Shown here: positions 1 through 5,962 of the stretch, one piece after another | Layout of the letters: the number at the start of each line of letters is the position of its first letter | Position numbering within the stretch: position 1 is the first letter of the stretch | Program-made: the position numbers and the translations under genes | NCBI GenBank assembly: GCA_017552845.1 | Contig: JAFZOE010000050.1 | Span: 1 to 5,962 of the forward strand | Reading direction: 5' to 3' | DNA: 5,962 bases | DNA from: Clostridia bacterium | GTDB taxonomy: Bacteria; Bacillota; Clostridia; Oscillospirales; Acutalibacteraceae | Notes under the pieces: generated by a model | The model's database searches: none | Told to the model about the DNA's origin: nothing | What the model saw: only the letters and a program-made list of their open reading frames with translations

Positions 1-1
1 A

Positions 2-169
2 GTTATGACTCCCGGCAGTGAGCCTTTTACCGTTAAGGTGAAGAATCTGAAAAATGAAGAAGGGGAGAGCATTGACAATGCTCCTCACCCGATGATGAAG
101 TTTACTTTTGATTGTGATGAAAATGTGCCGGAGGGTGCATATCTCAGAAAAGAAAGAGAAAAGGATTAA
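2..169 (+). CDS. U32 family peptidase-like protein, C-terminal fragment (TrhP/YrrO-like)
   Basis: An open frame enters from the left edge and ends at TAA 167-169, giving 55 visible residues. It begins V-M-T-P-G and continues with PFTVKV, a DEDGE-like acidic turn (NEEGES), an APHP motif and a final AYLRKE. This order (MTPG, PF.V.V, E.GE.I..APHP, then a closing LRKE) is typical of the small beta-barrel C-terminal domain of U32 family proteins. Family members studied in bacteria include TrhP, which takes part in 5-hydroxyuridine formation at the tRNA wobble position, and secreted or cytosolic collagenase-like proteins. The catalytic or Fe-S cysteine region lies outside the window, so the subgroup cannot be fixed; TrhP/YrrO-like is an inference from the tail. 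The stop lies 2 bases before lon, and the tail carries the lon ribosome binding site, so the two are almost certainly co-transcribed. I am confident of the family but not of the substrate. Confidence 0.75.
   Translation, partial: VMTPGSEPFTVKVKNLKNEEGESIDNAPHPMMKFTFDCDENVPEGAYLRKEREKD
159..165 (+). promoter_or_regulatory. Ribosome binding site of lon
   Basis: AAAAGGA lies just before the stop of the upstream U32 gene, with 7 bases between its last G and the ATG at 172. The position supports ATG 172 over the internal ATG at 193 and indicates that lon translation is coupled to the end of the upstream gene. Confidence 0.7.
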
Positions 170-171
170 CC

Positions 172-2514
172 ATGGAAAGAAAACCCGAAAGAATGATATT
201 GCCAGCGATAGCGCTCAGGGGACTTGTCATTTTCCCGGAGCAGTTGCTGCATTTCGATATAGGCAGGGATAAATCCACTGCCGCGATAAGACGCGCTCTC
301 GATACTGACAGAACCGTCTTTTTCGTAACCCAGAAAACCTTATCCGAGGATTATCCGTCCTCATCCGATTTATTCAAAATCGGCGTTATCGCGAGAGTGG
401 AGCAGGTGCTCCGTGTTCCCGGCAAGAAGGAATTGATTCATGTTTCAGTGCAGGGGCTCACAAGAGCGAGGATGAATAAGCTTGATACCTCAGGTGAATA
501 TCTCGTAGCCGACGTTTCTCCTGTTGCAACTGTTTCTCTCAAGAGAACTGAAGGAGCCTATGCTACTGCTCTTGTCAGAGAGGCGAAGGATGAATTCGCC
601 GCCTATGCCGAGGTTTCGCCGAGAATGCCCGATGATATATATTCAACCGTTATGGAGATGCGGGATCCCGGCGAGCTTGCCGATTACATTGCCGGCAACA
701 TAATGATTGAATTTGAAGACAGGCAGAAGATGCTCGAGAATCTCGATCCTCTCGACCGTCTGCTTGATATGAATGTTCTGCTTGCCCGTGAAACATATCT
801 TCTCTCTCTCGAAAGCGAAATATCCGAAAAGGTTCAGGAAAAGATGGACCGCAATCAGAGAGAATACTATCTGCAGGAGCAGATTAAAACCATAAATGAA
901 GAGCTCAACGGTGAAGCCGCTGATGAAGATATTGTAAAGTATAAGGAGAAAATCAAGGCTCTCAAAGCAAGTGATGAGGTCAAGGAAAAGCTTCTCAAGG
1001 AGTGCGTGAGGCTCGAAAAAATGTCTTCCACCTCGCCCGATGCAATGGTATCCAGAACATATATCGAAACTTGTCTTGAGCTCCCCTGGGGAATTTATTC
1101 CGAAGAAATCAATGATATAGAGAAATCGAGACAGATTCTCGAAAAGGATCACTACGGTCTTGAAAAAGTCAAACGACGTATTCTTGAATATCTCGCCGTT
1201 TCTTCCATTGCCCCGGATATCAGAGGCCAGATAATCTGCCTCGCCGGTCCTCCCGGAGTCGGTAAAACTTCAGTGGCGAAATCCGTTGCGAGAGCAACGG
1301 GCAGGGAGTATGTCAGGATCGCTCTCGGCGGTGTCAAGGATGAGGCTGAAATCAGAGGCCACAGGCGCACCTATATCGGCTCCATGCCCGGTAGAATAAT
1401 AGATGCACTCAGAAAAGCCAAAACGAGCAACCCCGTAATCCTGCTTGATGAGGTCGATAAACTCTCAGCAGATTATAAAGGCGATCCGACCAGCGCCCTT
1501 CTCGAAGTGCTTGATCCTGAGCAAAATTTTGAATTCAATGATCATTATATCGATCTTCCCTATGATTTAAGCAGAGTTCTGTTTATAACCACCGCAAACG
1601 TCCGCGCAAATATTCCCGAGCCGCTTCAGGACAGAATGGAGATAATTGAGCTCGACAGTTATACTTACGAAGAGAAATTCAACATAGCGAAGAAACATCT
1701 TATTCCGAAGCAGCTCAAACGCCACGGCCTTACGCCTTCAATGCTCCGTATCACCGACAAAGCCCTCAAGCTTATTATTGACGGCTATACAAAAGAGGCG
1801 GGTGTCAGACTCCTCGAGCAGAAGATTGCCGCAATCTGCCGAAAATGCGCGGCAGAGATAGTCGAGGGCAAGGCTTCGAAGATTTCTGTTAAACCAGAAG
1901 ATATTGAAAAATATCTCGGTTCGCGAAAGTATAAAGAAGAGGATTACAAACACGGCGATGAGGTCGGCATAGTCAATGGGCTTGCCTGGACAAGCGTCGG
2001 CGGTGAAATGCTTGAAATCGAATCCGCAGTTCTCGACGGCACCGGAAAACTTGAGCTCACCGGTTCCCTCGGCGATGTAATGCGCGAGAGCGCAAGGACT
2101 GCAGTCAGCTTTATCCGCTCGAAGGCGGACGAGCTCAACATAAACAAAGATTTCTACAAGAACAACGATATTCATATTCACGTTCCGGACGGTGCAACAC
2201 CTAAGGACGGCCCGAGCGCAGGAGTCACGATTGCCACTTCGCTTGTTTCCGCGCTAACCGGTAAGAAGGTCAGGAGCGATATCGCGATGACCGGTGAAAT
2301 CACCCTTCGCGGCAGAGTTCTACCAATAGGAGGCCTCAAAGAGAAATCGATGGCGGCTTACAGAGCCGGAATAAAAACCGTGATTATCCCTTATGAAAAT
2401 GTTTCCGATCTTGATGAAGTTGACAGCAAGGTCAAAGAGAAAGTCAAGTTCAAGCCTGTGAAGACTGTCGATCAGGTCTGGAATGAGGCTGTAATCGGCT
2501 TCGGCAGAAGGTGA
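172..2514 (+). CDS. lon: ATP-dependent Lon protease, LonA type
   Basis: This encodes a 780-residue cytoplasmic AAA+ serine protease that forms a hexameric chamber and degrades misfolded and selected regulatory proteins. The length matches family members (E. coli 784, B. subtilis 774). The N-terminal substrate-binding domain spans about residues 8-200 (ALRGLVIFPEQ, then a GRDKS motif) and is followed by a charged helical linker with KMDRNQREYYLQEQ at about 225-240. The ATPase domain has Walker A GPPGVGKT at 359-366 (K365), Walker B LLDEVD at 424-429 (D426, E427), sensor-1 N476, the arginine finger R488 in LQDRME and sensor-2 R546. The C-terminal protease domain has the Ser-Lys dyad: S682 in KDGPSAG and K725 in GGLKEK, 43 residues apart as in E. 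coli S679/K722. All key residues are intact, and the absence of a membrane anchor separates it from LonB. It starts 2 bases after the U32 gene and runs into engB, the order also seen in B. subtilis (lonA-ysxC). No private promoter is visible, so expression probably depends on upstream signals. Confidence 0.98.
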   Translation: MERKPERMILPAIALRGLVIFPEQLLHFDIGRDKSTAAIRRALDTDRTVFFVTQKTLSEDYPSSSDLFKIGVIARVEQVLRVPGKKELIHVSVQGLTRARMNKLDTSGEYLVADVSPVATVSLKRTEGAYATALVREAKDEFAAYAEVSPRMPDDIYSTVMEMRDPGELADYIAGNIMIEFEDRQKMLENLDPLDRLLDMNVLLARETYLLSLESEISEKVQEKMDRNQREYYLQEQIKTINEELNGEAADEDIVKYKEKIKALKASDEVKEKLLKECVRLEKMSSTSPDAMVSRTYIETCLELPWGIYSEEINDIEKSRQILEKDHYGLEKVKRRILEYLAVSSIAPDIRGQIICLAGPPGVGKTSVAKSVARATGREYVRIALGGVKDEAEIRGHRRTYIGSMPGRIIDALRKAKTSNPVILLDEVDKLSADYKGDPTSALLEVLDPEQNFEFNDHYIDLPYDLSRVLFITTANVRANIPEPLQDRMEIIELDSYTYEEKFNIAKKHLIPKQLKRHGLTPSMLRITDKALKLIIDGYTKEAGVRLLEQKIAAICRKCAAEIVEGKASKISVKPEDIEKYLGSRKYKEEDYKHGDEVGIVNGLAWTSVGGEMLEIESAVLDGTGKLELTGSLGDVMRESARTAVSFIRSKADELNINKDFYKNNDIHIHVPDGATPKDGPSAGVTIATSLVSALTGKKVRSDIAMTGEITLRGRVLPIGGLKEKSMAAYRAGIKTVIIPYENVSDLDEVDSKVKEKVKFKPVKTVDQVWNEAVIGFGRR
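2506..2511 (+). promoter_or_regulatory. Ribosome binding site that decides the engB start
   Basis: AGAAGG sits in the last codons of lon. It directly abuts or overlaps the possible GTG start at 2511, which is too close to serve it, but it is 8 bases upstream of the ATG at 2520, a normal distance. This favours ATG 2520 as the engB start. Confidence 0.65.
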
Positions 2515-2519
2515 GCGAC

Positions 2520-3104
2520 ATGAGATTTGATATAGTCGAATTTACCGCTGCCTACGGCACTTCATCCCAGCTTCCCGAAAGCAGTCTTCCCGAAATAGTT
2601 TTCTCGGGTAAGTCAAATGTAGGTAAATCATCGCTGATAAATAAGCTGTTCAATCGGAAGAGTCTTGCAAGGGTAAGCTCAACTCCAGGCAAGACAATCA
2701 CTGTAAATTTCTTTAAGGGCGACGGCGTATATTTTGCCGACCTTCCCGGTTACGGCTATGCCAAACGCAACAGAGGCGAGAAAGAGCGCTGGGCAGAGCT
2801 TATGGAAGGCTACTTCCGCTCCGGCAGGAATATCGCTCTTGTAATTCAGCTTCTTGATATGCGCCATAAACCAACTGAGGACGATATGACGATGCTGAGA
2901 TTCCTGAGAGAATCGGAAACTCCGTTTGTCATCGCTCTCACAAAGTCTGATAAGCTCAATAAGAGCGAAACCGAAAAGCGACGCTCCGAAATCGAAAAGG
3001 AGCTCTCGTCATTCGCCGATATTCCGAAAGTGGAATTCTCCTCGGTAACGGGAGCGGGCGTCGAAGAACTTAAATCGTTAATTATTAACTCAACAGAGGT
3101 GTAA
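2520..3104 (+). CDS. engB: Ribosome biogenesis GTP-binding protein EngB (YsxC/YihA)
   Basis: This is a small TRAFAC-class GTPase needed for late assembly of the 50S ribosomal subunit. From ATG 2520 it has 194 residues, close to the B. subtilis protein; an alternative GTG at 2511 would add three residues. In ATG numbering the G motifs are: G1 P-loop GKSNVGKS at 30-37, G2 threonine in STPGKT (T55), G3 DLPG at 74-77 followed by the YGYAK signature, G4 TKSD at 141-144 and G5 SSVTG at 174-178. The segment LLDMRHKPTEDD after G3 is a hallmark of EngB and separates it from Era or Der. The ribosome binding site lies in the lon tail, and the gene overlaps or abuts lon, so translation is probably coupled. 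Pairing a protease with a ribosome-assembly factor is a conserved Firmicutes arrangement. No residue is missing. The exact start is the only doubt. Confidence 0.97.
   Translation: MRFDIVEFTAAYGTSSQLPESSLPEIVFSGKSNVGKSSLINKLFNRKSLARVSSTPGKTITVNFFKGDGVYFADLPGYGYAKRNRGEKERWAELMEGYFRSGRNIALVIQLLDMRHKPTEDDMTMLRFLRESETPFVIALTKSDKLNKSETEKRRSEIEKELSSFADIPKVEFSSVTGAGVEELKSLIINSTEV
3095..3099 (+). promoter_or_regulatory. Ribosome binding site of lysA
   Basis: AGAGG lies inside the final codons of engB, 9 bases before the ATG at 3109. It fixes the lysA start and shows that lysA is read from the same message as engB, because only 4 bases separate the two genes. Confidence 0.65.
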
Positions 3105-3108
3105 AATT

Positions 3109-4407
3109 ATGTATGTATCAGATTGTATCTCGGTAAACGAACGCGGCCATCTTACAATAGGCAGTTATGACACTGTCGAGCTTGTCAAGCAGTTCGGCAC
3201 GCCGCTCTATGCCTATGATGAAAACGAAATCCGTAAGAATCTCAGAGAATTCAAAAAGTCAATTGATGACGAATACGGCGGAAACGGACTTGTAGTCTAT
3301 GCTTCAAAAGCATTCTGCTGCAAGGAAATGGCAAGAATCGTTGCCGATGAGAAATGCGGATTTGACGTTGTTTCGGGCGGCGAACTCTATACGGCTCTCT
3401 CAGTTGATTTTCCGATGGAGAATATCGTTTTCCACGGCAACAATAAGACCTATGACGAGCTTGTTATGGCTGTTGAGAATAATGTAGGCAGAATTATTGT
3501 CGACAATCTCACCGAGCTTCACACGCTCAATGAAATCGCGGCTTCAAGAGACAAGAAAGTCGGTATTATGCTCAGAATAAAGCCCGGTATTGACGCTCAC
3601 ACCCATTCCTTCGTCAAAACCGGTCAGATAGATTCCAAATTCGGATTTGCGCTTGAGACCGGCGAGGCTCTCGAGAGTATCAAAGAAGCGCTCAGCATGA
3701 GCCATATCAATCTGCGCGGTCTTCACTGCCATATCGGCTCCCAGATATTTGACCTCGACCCGTTCGAGCTCGCAGCTAATGTTATGCTTGATCTTTTCAA
3801 GCAGGTTAAGGATGAGACTGGCGTTGAGCTCGATGAACTCAACCTCGGCGGCGGTTTCGGTATCAAATATCTCAAGAGCGACAGACCCAGAGCTTACAGT
3901 GACTATATGCGTAAGGTAAGTCTTGCGGTCAATTCCTATGCCGCAGAGCTCGGTCTTAAAACTCCGTTTATTCTCATTGAGCCCGGTCGCTCAATAGTCG
4001 GAGCCGCAGGTCTTACTCTTTATACTGTTGGCTGCGTAAAAGATATTCCCGATGTCAGAACATACATTTCTGTTGACGGCGGTATGGGCGACAACCCGAG
4101 ATACGCTCTTTATCAGTCCACCTATGAAGTCGTCTGCGCAAATAAAGCGAGCGAAAAGAGAGACTGGACAGTAACAGTTGCGGGTAAATGTTGCGAGAGC
4201 GGCGACCTTATTCAGGAATGGACCCGCCTTCAGCCCGTTGAGCCCGGCGATATTCTTGCAGTTCTTTCCACCGGCGCATATAATTATTCAATGGCTTCAA
4301 ATTATAACAGAATTCCCCGCCTGCCCGTAGTTTTCGTAAAGAACGGAAAGGCTAGAGAAGTCATCAAGAGAGAGACTTACGACCAGCTTATCGAATGTGA
4401 TGTTTAA
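3109..4407 (+). CDS. lysA: Diaminopimelate decarboxylase
   Basis: This is a PLP-dependent enzyme that removes CO2 from meso-diaminopimelate to give L-lysine, the last step of bacterial lysine synthesis; it normally works as a cytoplasmic dimer. The 432 residues match the family (about 420-440). It belongs to the fold-III (alanine racemase-like) group. The PLP-binding lysine is K67 in VVYASK. HGNNK is at 109-113, HIGSQ at 208-212, the phosphate-binding GGGFG at 247-251 and EPGR at 291-294. The substrate-contacting Cys is C362 in the CESGD motif contributed across the dimer, and Y391 in STGAYNYSM contacts PLP. The CESGD and EPGRSIVG motifs point to LysA rather than ornithine, arginine or carboxynorspermidine decarboxylase. 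It follows engB by 4 bases, so there is no room for a lysine (L-box) riboswitch or promoter of its own; any lysine control would have to act elsewhere. No other lysine-pathway gene is in view. All key residues are present. Confidence 0.96.
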   Translation: MYVSDCISVNERGHLTIGSYDTVELVKQFGTPLYAYDENEIRKNLREFKKSIDDEYGGNGLVVYASKAFCCKEMARIVADEKCGFDVVSGGELYTALSVDFPMENIVFHGNNKTYDELVMAVENNVGRIIVDNLTELHTLNEIAASRDKKVGIMLRIKPGIDAHTHSFVKTGQIDSKFGFALETGEALESIKEALSMSHINLRGLHCHIGSQIFDLDPFELAANVMLDLFKQVKDETGVELDELNLGGGFGIKYLKSDRPRAYSDYMRKVSLAVNSYAAELGLKTPFILIEPGRSIVGAAGLTLYTVGCVKDIPDVRTYISVDGGMGDNPRYALYQSTYEVVCANKASEKRDWTVTVAGKCCESGDLIQEWTRLQPVEPGDILAVLSTGAYNYSMASNYNRIPRLPVVFVKNGKAREVIKRETYDQLIECDV

Positions 4408-4427
4408 TCTGTAATTATTTACTTTCT

Positions 4428-4442
4428 GCGGCTTTAAACCGC
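4428..4442 (+). repeat. Short imperfect inverted repeat in the lysA-ymfF gap
   Basis: GCGG and CCGC form 4-base arms around CTTTAAA, whose TTTAAA core is itself a palindrome. It could fold as a small hairpin or serve as a protein-binding site over the candidate -35. No run of T follows, so it does not look like an intrinsic terminator. It may be chance. Confidence 0.25.
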
Positions 4443-4468
4443 TCGGCGAATTATAAATATAATCGGTC

Positions 4469-4474
4469 AGGAAG
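4469..4474 (+). promoter_or_regulatory. Ribosome binding site of the ymfF-like gene
   Basis: AGGAAG lies 7 bases upstream of the ATG at 4482. It is a strong, well-spaced Shine-Dalgarno sequence that supports this start. Confidence 0.7.
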
Positions 4475-4481
4475 TGTGTAA

Positions 4482-5759
4482 ATGTTCAAAACCAAAACCG
4501 CTGCACCCGGCGTCAGGGTTGTCAGCGTAAAGACAGATAAATATAAGACCAACATCATCGATATTTCGATGGCTGTTCCTCTTGATGAAAATGCGGCGGC
4601 TAATGCTCTGCTTATTGGCCTTCTTTCCCGCTCATGCAAGGATTATCCCGATTTTACTTCTCTTAACGCAAAGCTCGATGAGCTTTACGGCGCTTCCCTC
4701 GGATGCAGTGTCAGAAAAATCGGCGATGCGCAGGTGCTGTCCCTTTCTGTCACGTGCCTTGATGACAGATTTGCGCTTGAAGATGAGAGCATTACCGATG
4801 AATGCGCAAAGCTTCTCTGTGATTTGATTTTCAATCCCAATGTCAAGGGTTCAAGCTTCGGGAAGGATGCGCTCAAGAGCGAAAAACGCCTTCTCATAAA
4901 TAATATCCTTGCAGAACTTGACAATAAGAGATACTACGCTCTTAAAAAATGCACCGAACTCATGTGCGCTAACGAGCCCTTCGGCAGGAGCGAATATGGC
5001 ACCGTCGAAGAGGTCGAGAATGTTAAAATGGCCGATATCTTTGCGGCATGGAAGAATTTGCTTAAAACTGCCGTTATCCAGATTACGACGGTCGGCTGTG
5101 CGGATATCACAAAAATCAACCGTCTTTTCTCCAAACAGTTCAAAACTGTTGACAGAGATCCATGTGAAATCAATACCATATTCTTCAAGAAAGGTCAGCA
5201 TTTTCGCAGGGGAGTTGAGCAGTTCCCGATGAAGCAGGGTAAACTTGTTTTCGGCTTCCGCACCGGCAGTGAAGACAGATATGATAATTATTTCCCGCTT
5301 CGCGTAATGTGCGATATATTCGGCGGCGGCACATATTCAAAGCTCTTTGCCAATGTCCGCGAAAAGATGAGCCTCGCTTATTACTGCAGTGCGTCACTTG
5401 TTTCTTCTAAAGGTATTATCTTTGTCCAGAGCGGCATAGATACAGATAAAGAGAAGCAGGTTTCCACCGCAATTATTAATCAGCTTGACGATGTCAGAAA
5501 AGGCAAATTTGATGACGAAACGCTCGCCGCTTCCAAACGGTCACTCAGGGAAGGGCTTACTCTCTCTACACCTGAAGCTGTTTGCGGCTGGTATAAATCG
5601 TTCATTCTAGAAGATAATATAATGACCCCAGAGGAGACAGCTGACGGTTACGATAAAGTAACCAAAGAAGAGGTCTGCGAAGCGGCAAAGCTGCTTTCAA
5701 TAGATAAAATATATATGCTTGAGGCAGTGGAAAGCGAGGATGCGGAAGATGAAGTATAA
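4482..5759 (+). CDS. ymfF: M16 peptidase-like protein without zinc motif, YmfF-like (EF-P modification-associated)
   Basis: This is a 425-residue protein with the two-lobe M16 (pitrilysin/processing peptidase) layout. In the first lobe, where active M16 enzymes carry HxxEH, this protein reads ALLIGLLSRSCKDYP at about 42-56 with no His or Glu of the motif, followed by LNAKLDELYGA (61-71), a hallmark of the YmfF branch. The second lobe has FGGGTYSKLF at 280-289 and NVREKMSLAYY at 291-301. R293 and Y300 are seven apart, matching the Arg/Tyr pair by which the non-zinc half of M16 proteins contacts substrate. No signal peptide or membrane segment is seen, so it should be cytoplasmic. Its stop overlaps the next M16 gene by 11 bases, so the two probably form a 1:1 complex with this one as the non-catalytic partner. 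In B. subtilis the homologous ymfF/ymfH genes are linked to 5-aminopentanol modification of elongation factor P. That link is known for the family, but the biochemical role is not settled, and here it is inferred from similarity recalled by eye. Confidence 0.85.
   Translation: MFKTKTAAPGVRVVSVKTDKYKTNIIDISMAVPLDENAAANALLIGLLSRSCKDYPDFTSLNAKLDELYGASLGCSVRKIGDAQVLSLSVTCLDDRFALEDESITDECAKLLCDLIFNPNVKGSSFGKDALKSEKRLLINNILAELDNKRYYALKKCTELMCANEPFGRSEYGTVEEVENVKMADIFAAWKNLLKTAVIQITTVGCADITKINRLFSKQFKTVDRDPCEINTIFFKKGQHFRRGVEQFPMKQGKLVFGFRTGSEDRYDNYFPLRVMCDIFGGGTYSKLFANVREKMSLAYYCSASLVSSKGIIFVQSGIDTDKEKQVSTAIINQLDDVRKGKFDDETLAASKRSLREGLTLSTPEAVCGWYKSFILEDNIMTPEETADGYDKVTKEEVCEAAKLLSIDKIYMLEAVESEDAEDEV
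5736..5739 (+). promoter_or_regulatory. Ribosome binding site of the ymfH-like gene
   Basis: GAGG inside the last codons of the upstream M16 gene lies 9 bases before ATG 5749. Together with the 11-base gene overlap it suggests coupled translation of the pair, as expected for subunits of one complex. Confidence 0.5.
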
Positions 5760-5962
5760 AGAGTATAAAGACGAAAAACTCGGCGAAAGCATTTTCTGCG
5801 GCAAGCATTCTTCAGGCCTCGAAATCAGAGTAGCTCCCAAAGCCGGTTATGATTCGGCTTATGCTGTTTTTGCCGTAAAATACGGATCGATAGATAATTA
5901 TCTCGGTAAGGCAAACGGCAAGTATGTCAAGATTCCGGAGGGCACCGCCCATTTCCTTGAGC
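5749..5962 (+). CDS. ymfH: M16 zinc metalloprotease, YmfH-like, N-terminal fragment
   Basis: The frame opens at ATG 5749 and stays open to the window edge: 71 complete codons plus one base. Family members are about 430 residues, so only the first sixth is visible. The residues show the M16 N-terminal strand pattern (GLEIRVAPKAGYDSAYAVFAVKYGSIDN), then PEGTAHFLE at 63-71. H68, F69, L70 and E71 are the first four positions of the zinc-binding HxxEH motif, and the next base, C, fits the expected second His. The EGTAHFLE form and the YGSIDN segment are typical of YmfH, the catalytic-looking partner of YmfF. No signal peptide is seen. The 11-base overlap with the preceding gene implies coupled expression. 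The downstream second zinc ligand (Glu), the C-terminal lobe and the following genes are not visible, so activity cannot be confirmed. Confidence 0.88.
   Translation, partial: MKYKEYKDEKLGESIFCGKHSSGLEIRVAPKAGYDSAYAVFAVKYGSIDNYLGKANGKYVKIPEGTAHFLE

Larger units (their letters stand above)
4408..4481 (+). promoter_or_regulatory. Intergenic gap with candidate weak promoter for the M16 pair
   Basis: This is the only real gap in the window. It is AT-rich. TATAAT at 4458-4463 matches the -10 consensus exactly. The best -35 candidate is TTTAAA at 4433-4438 (4 of 6 matches), but the 19-base spacing is long, and there is no TG extension before the -10. Transcription would start near 4470, leaving almost no leader before the ribosome binding site at 4469-4474, which weakens the call. 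The alternative is simple read-through from lysA. Confidence 0.3.

Noticed and set aside
643..1152. Minus-strand open frame of 169 codons inside lon
   Set aside because: It is fully antisense to well-conserved lon coding sequence. Its product is rich in F, I and L as expected from the complement of Glu/Lys-rich codons, and it shows no recognisable domain.
1738..2181. Minus-strand open frame of 147 codons opposite the lon protease domain
   Set aside because: It is a shadow of conserved Lon sequence with no recognisable motif and no adjacent gene of the same orientation.
172..2514. Unusual Lon variant (LonB or a catalytically dead form)
   Set aside because: Walker A, Walker B, sensor residues, arginine finger and the Ser-Lys dyad are all intact with normal spacing, and there is no membrane segment, so this is a standard LonA.
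4428..4442. Intrinsic terminator after lysA
   Set aside because: The stem is only 4 base pairs and is followed by TCGGCGAA, with no run of T, so termination is not supported.
4408..4481. Riboswitch or small RNA in the lysA-ymfF gap
   Set aside because: At 74 bases the gap is too short for an L-box or most riboswitches, and no extended pairing is visible.
4851..5232. Open frames on both strands inside the ymfF-like gene (minus 4851-5201, minus 4934-5188, plus 4909-5232)
   Set aside because: All overlap a gene with clear M16 family signatures. Their compositions are not protein-like and no ribosome binding site stands out.
1..5962. Mobile element, phage, defence system or CRISPR array
   Set aside because: No terminal repeats, repeat-spacer pattern, transposase or integrase motif is visible; all coding space is taken by housekeeping families on one strand.

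Overview
The window looks like an ordinary chromosomal housekeeping stretch from a Firmicutes bacterium of the class Clostridia, perhaps a gut Oscillospiraceae/Ruminococcaceae-type organism. The evidence is moderate base composition, clear AGG-type ribosome binding sites, the lon-engB adjacency known from Firmicutes (lonA-ysxC in Bacillus subtilis), and a tandem M16 peptidase-like pair of the YmfF/YmfH type. The taxonomic placement is inferred from gene order and protein style, not from a database search.

All genes lie on the + strand and are tightly packed. Positions 2-169 hold the C-terminal end of a U32-family protein, probably of the TrhP tRNA-hydroxylation group. Two bases later comes complete lon (172-2514), the ATP-dependent LonA protease. 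Its stop overlaps or abuts the start of engB/ysxC (preferred start 2520, end 3104), a ribosome-assembly GTPase. After 4 bases comes lysA (3109-4407), diaminopimelate decarboxylase. These four read as one transcription unit, because no gap is large enough for a promoter and each Shine-Dalgarno sequence lies in the tail of the previous gene.

The only real gap (4408-4481, 74 bases) is AT-rich. It contains a TATAAT hexamer and a small imperfect inverted repeat, so it may hold a weak promoter, but no convincing terminator. It is followed by an M16 peptidase-like protein without the zinc motif (4482-5759, YmfF-like). That gene overlaps by 11 bases the start of a second M16 protein (5749 to the window edge, YmfH-like). 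The window ends inside the zinc motif of the second protein, after H-F-L-E, and the next base is compatible with the expected His.

Functionally the region mixes protein quality control (Lon), ribosome and translation upkeep (EngB, the U32/TrhP-like protein, and the YmfF/YmfH pair linked in B. subtilis to elongation factor P modification) and lysine/cell-wall metabolism (LysA). I found no mobile element, CRISPR array, RNA gene or clearly new system. The most interesting points are the complementary division of active-site residues between the two M16 proteins and the placement of lysA beside genes linked to EF-P modification.
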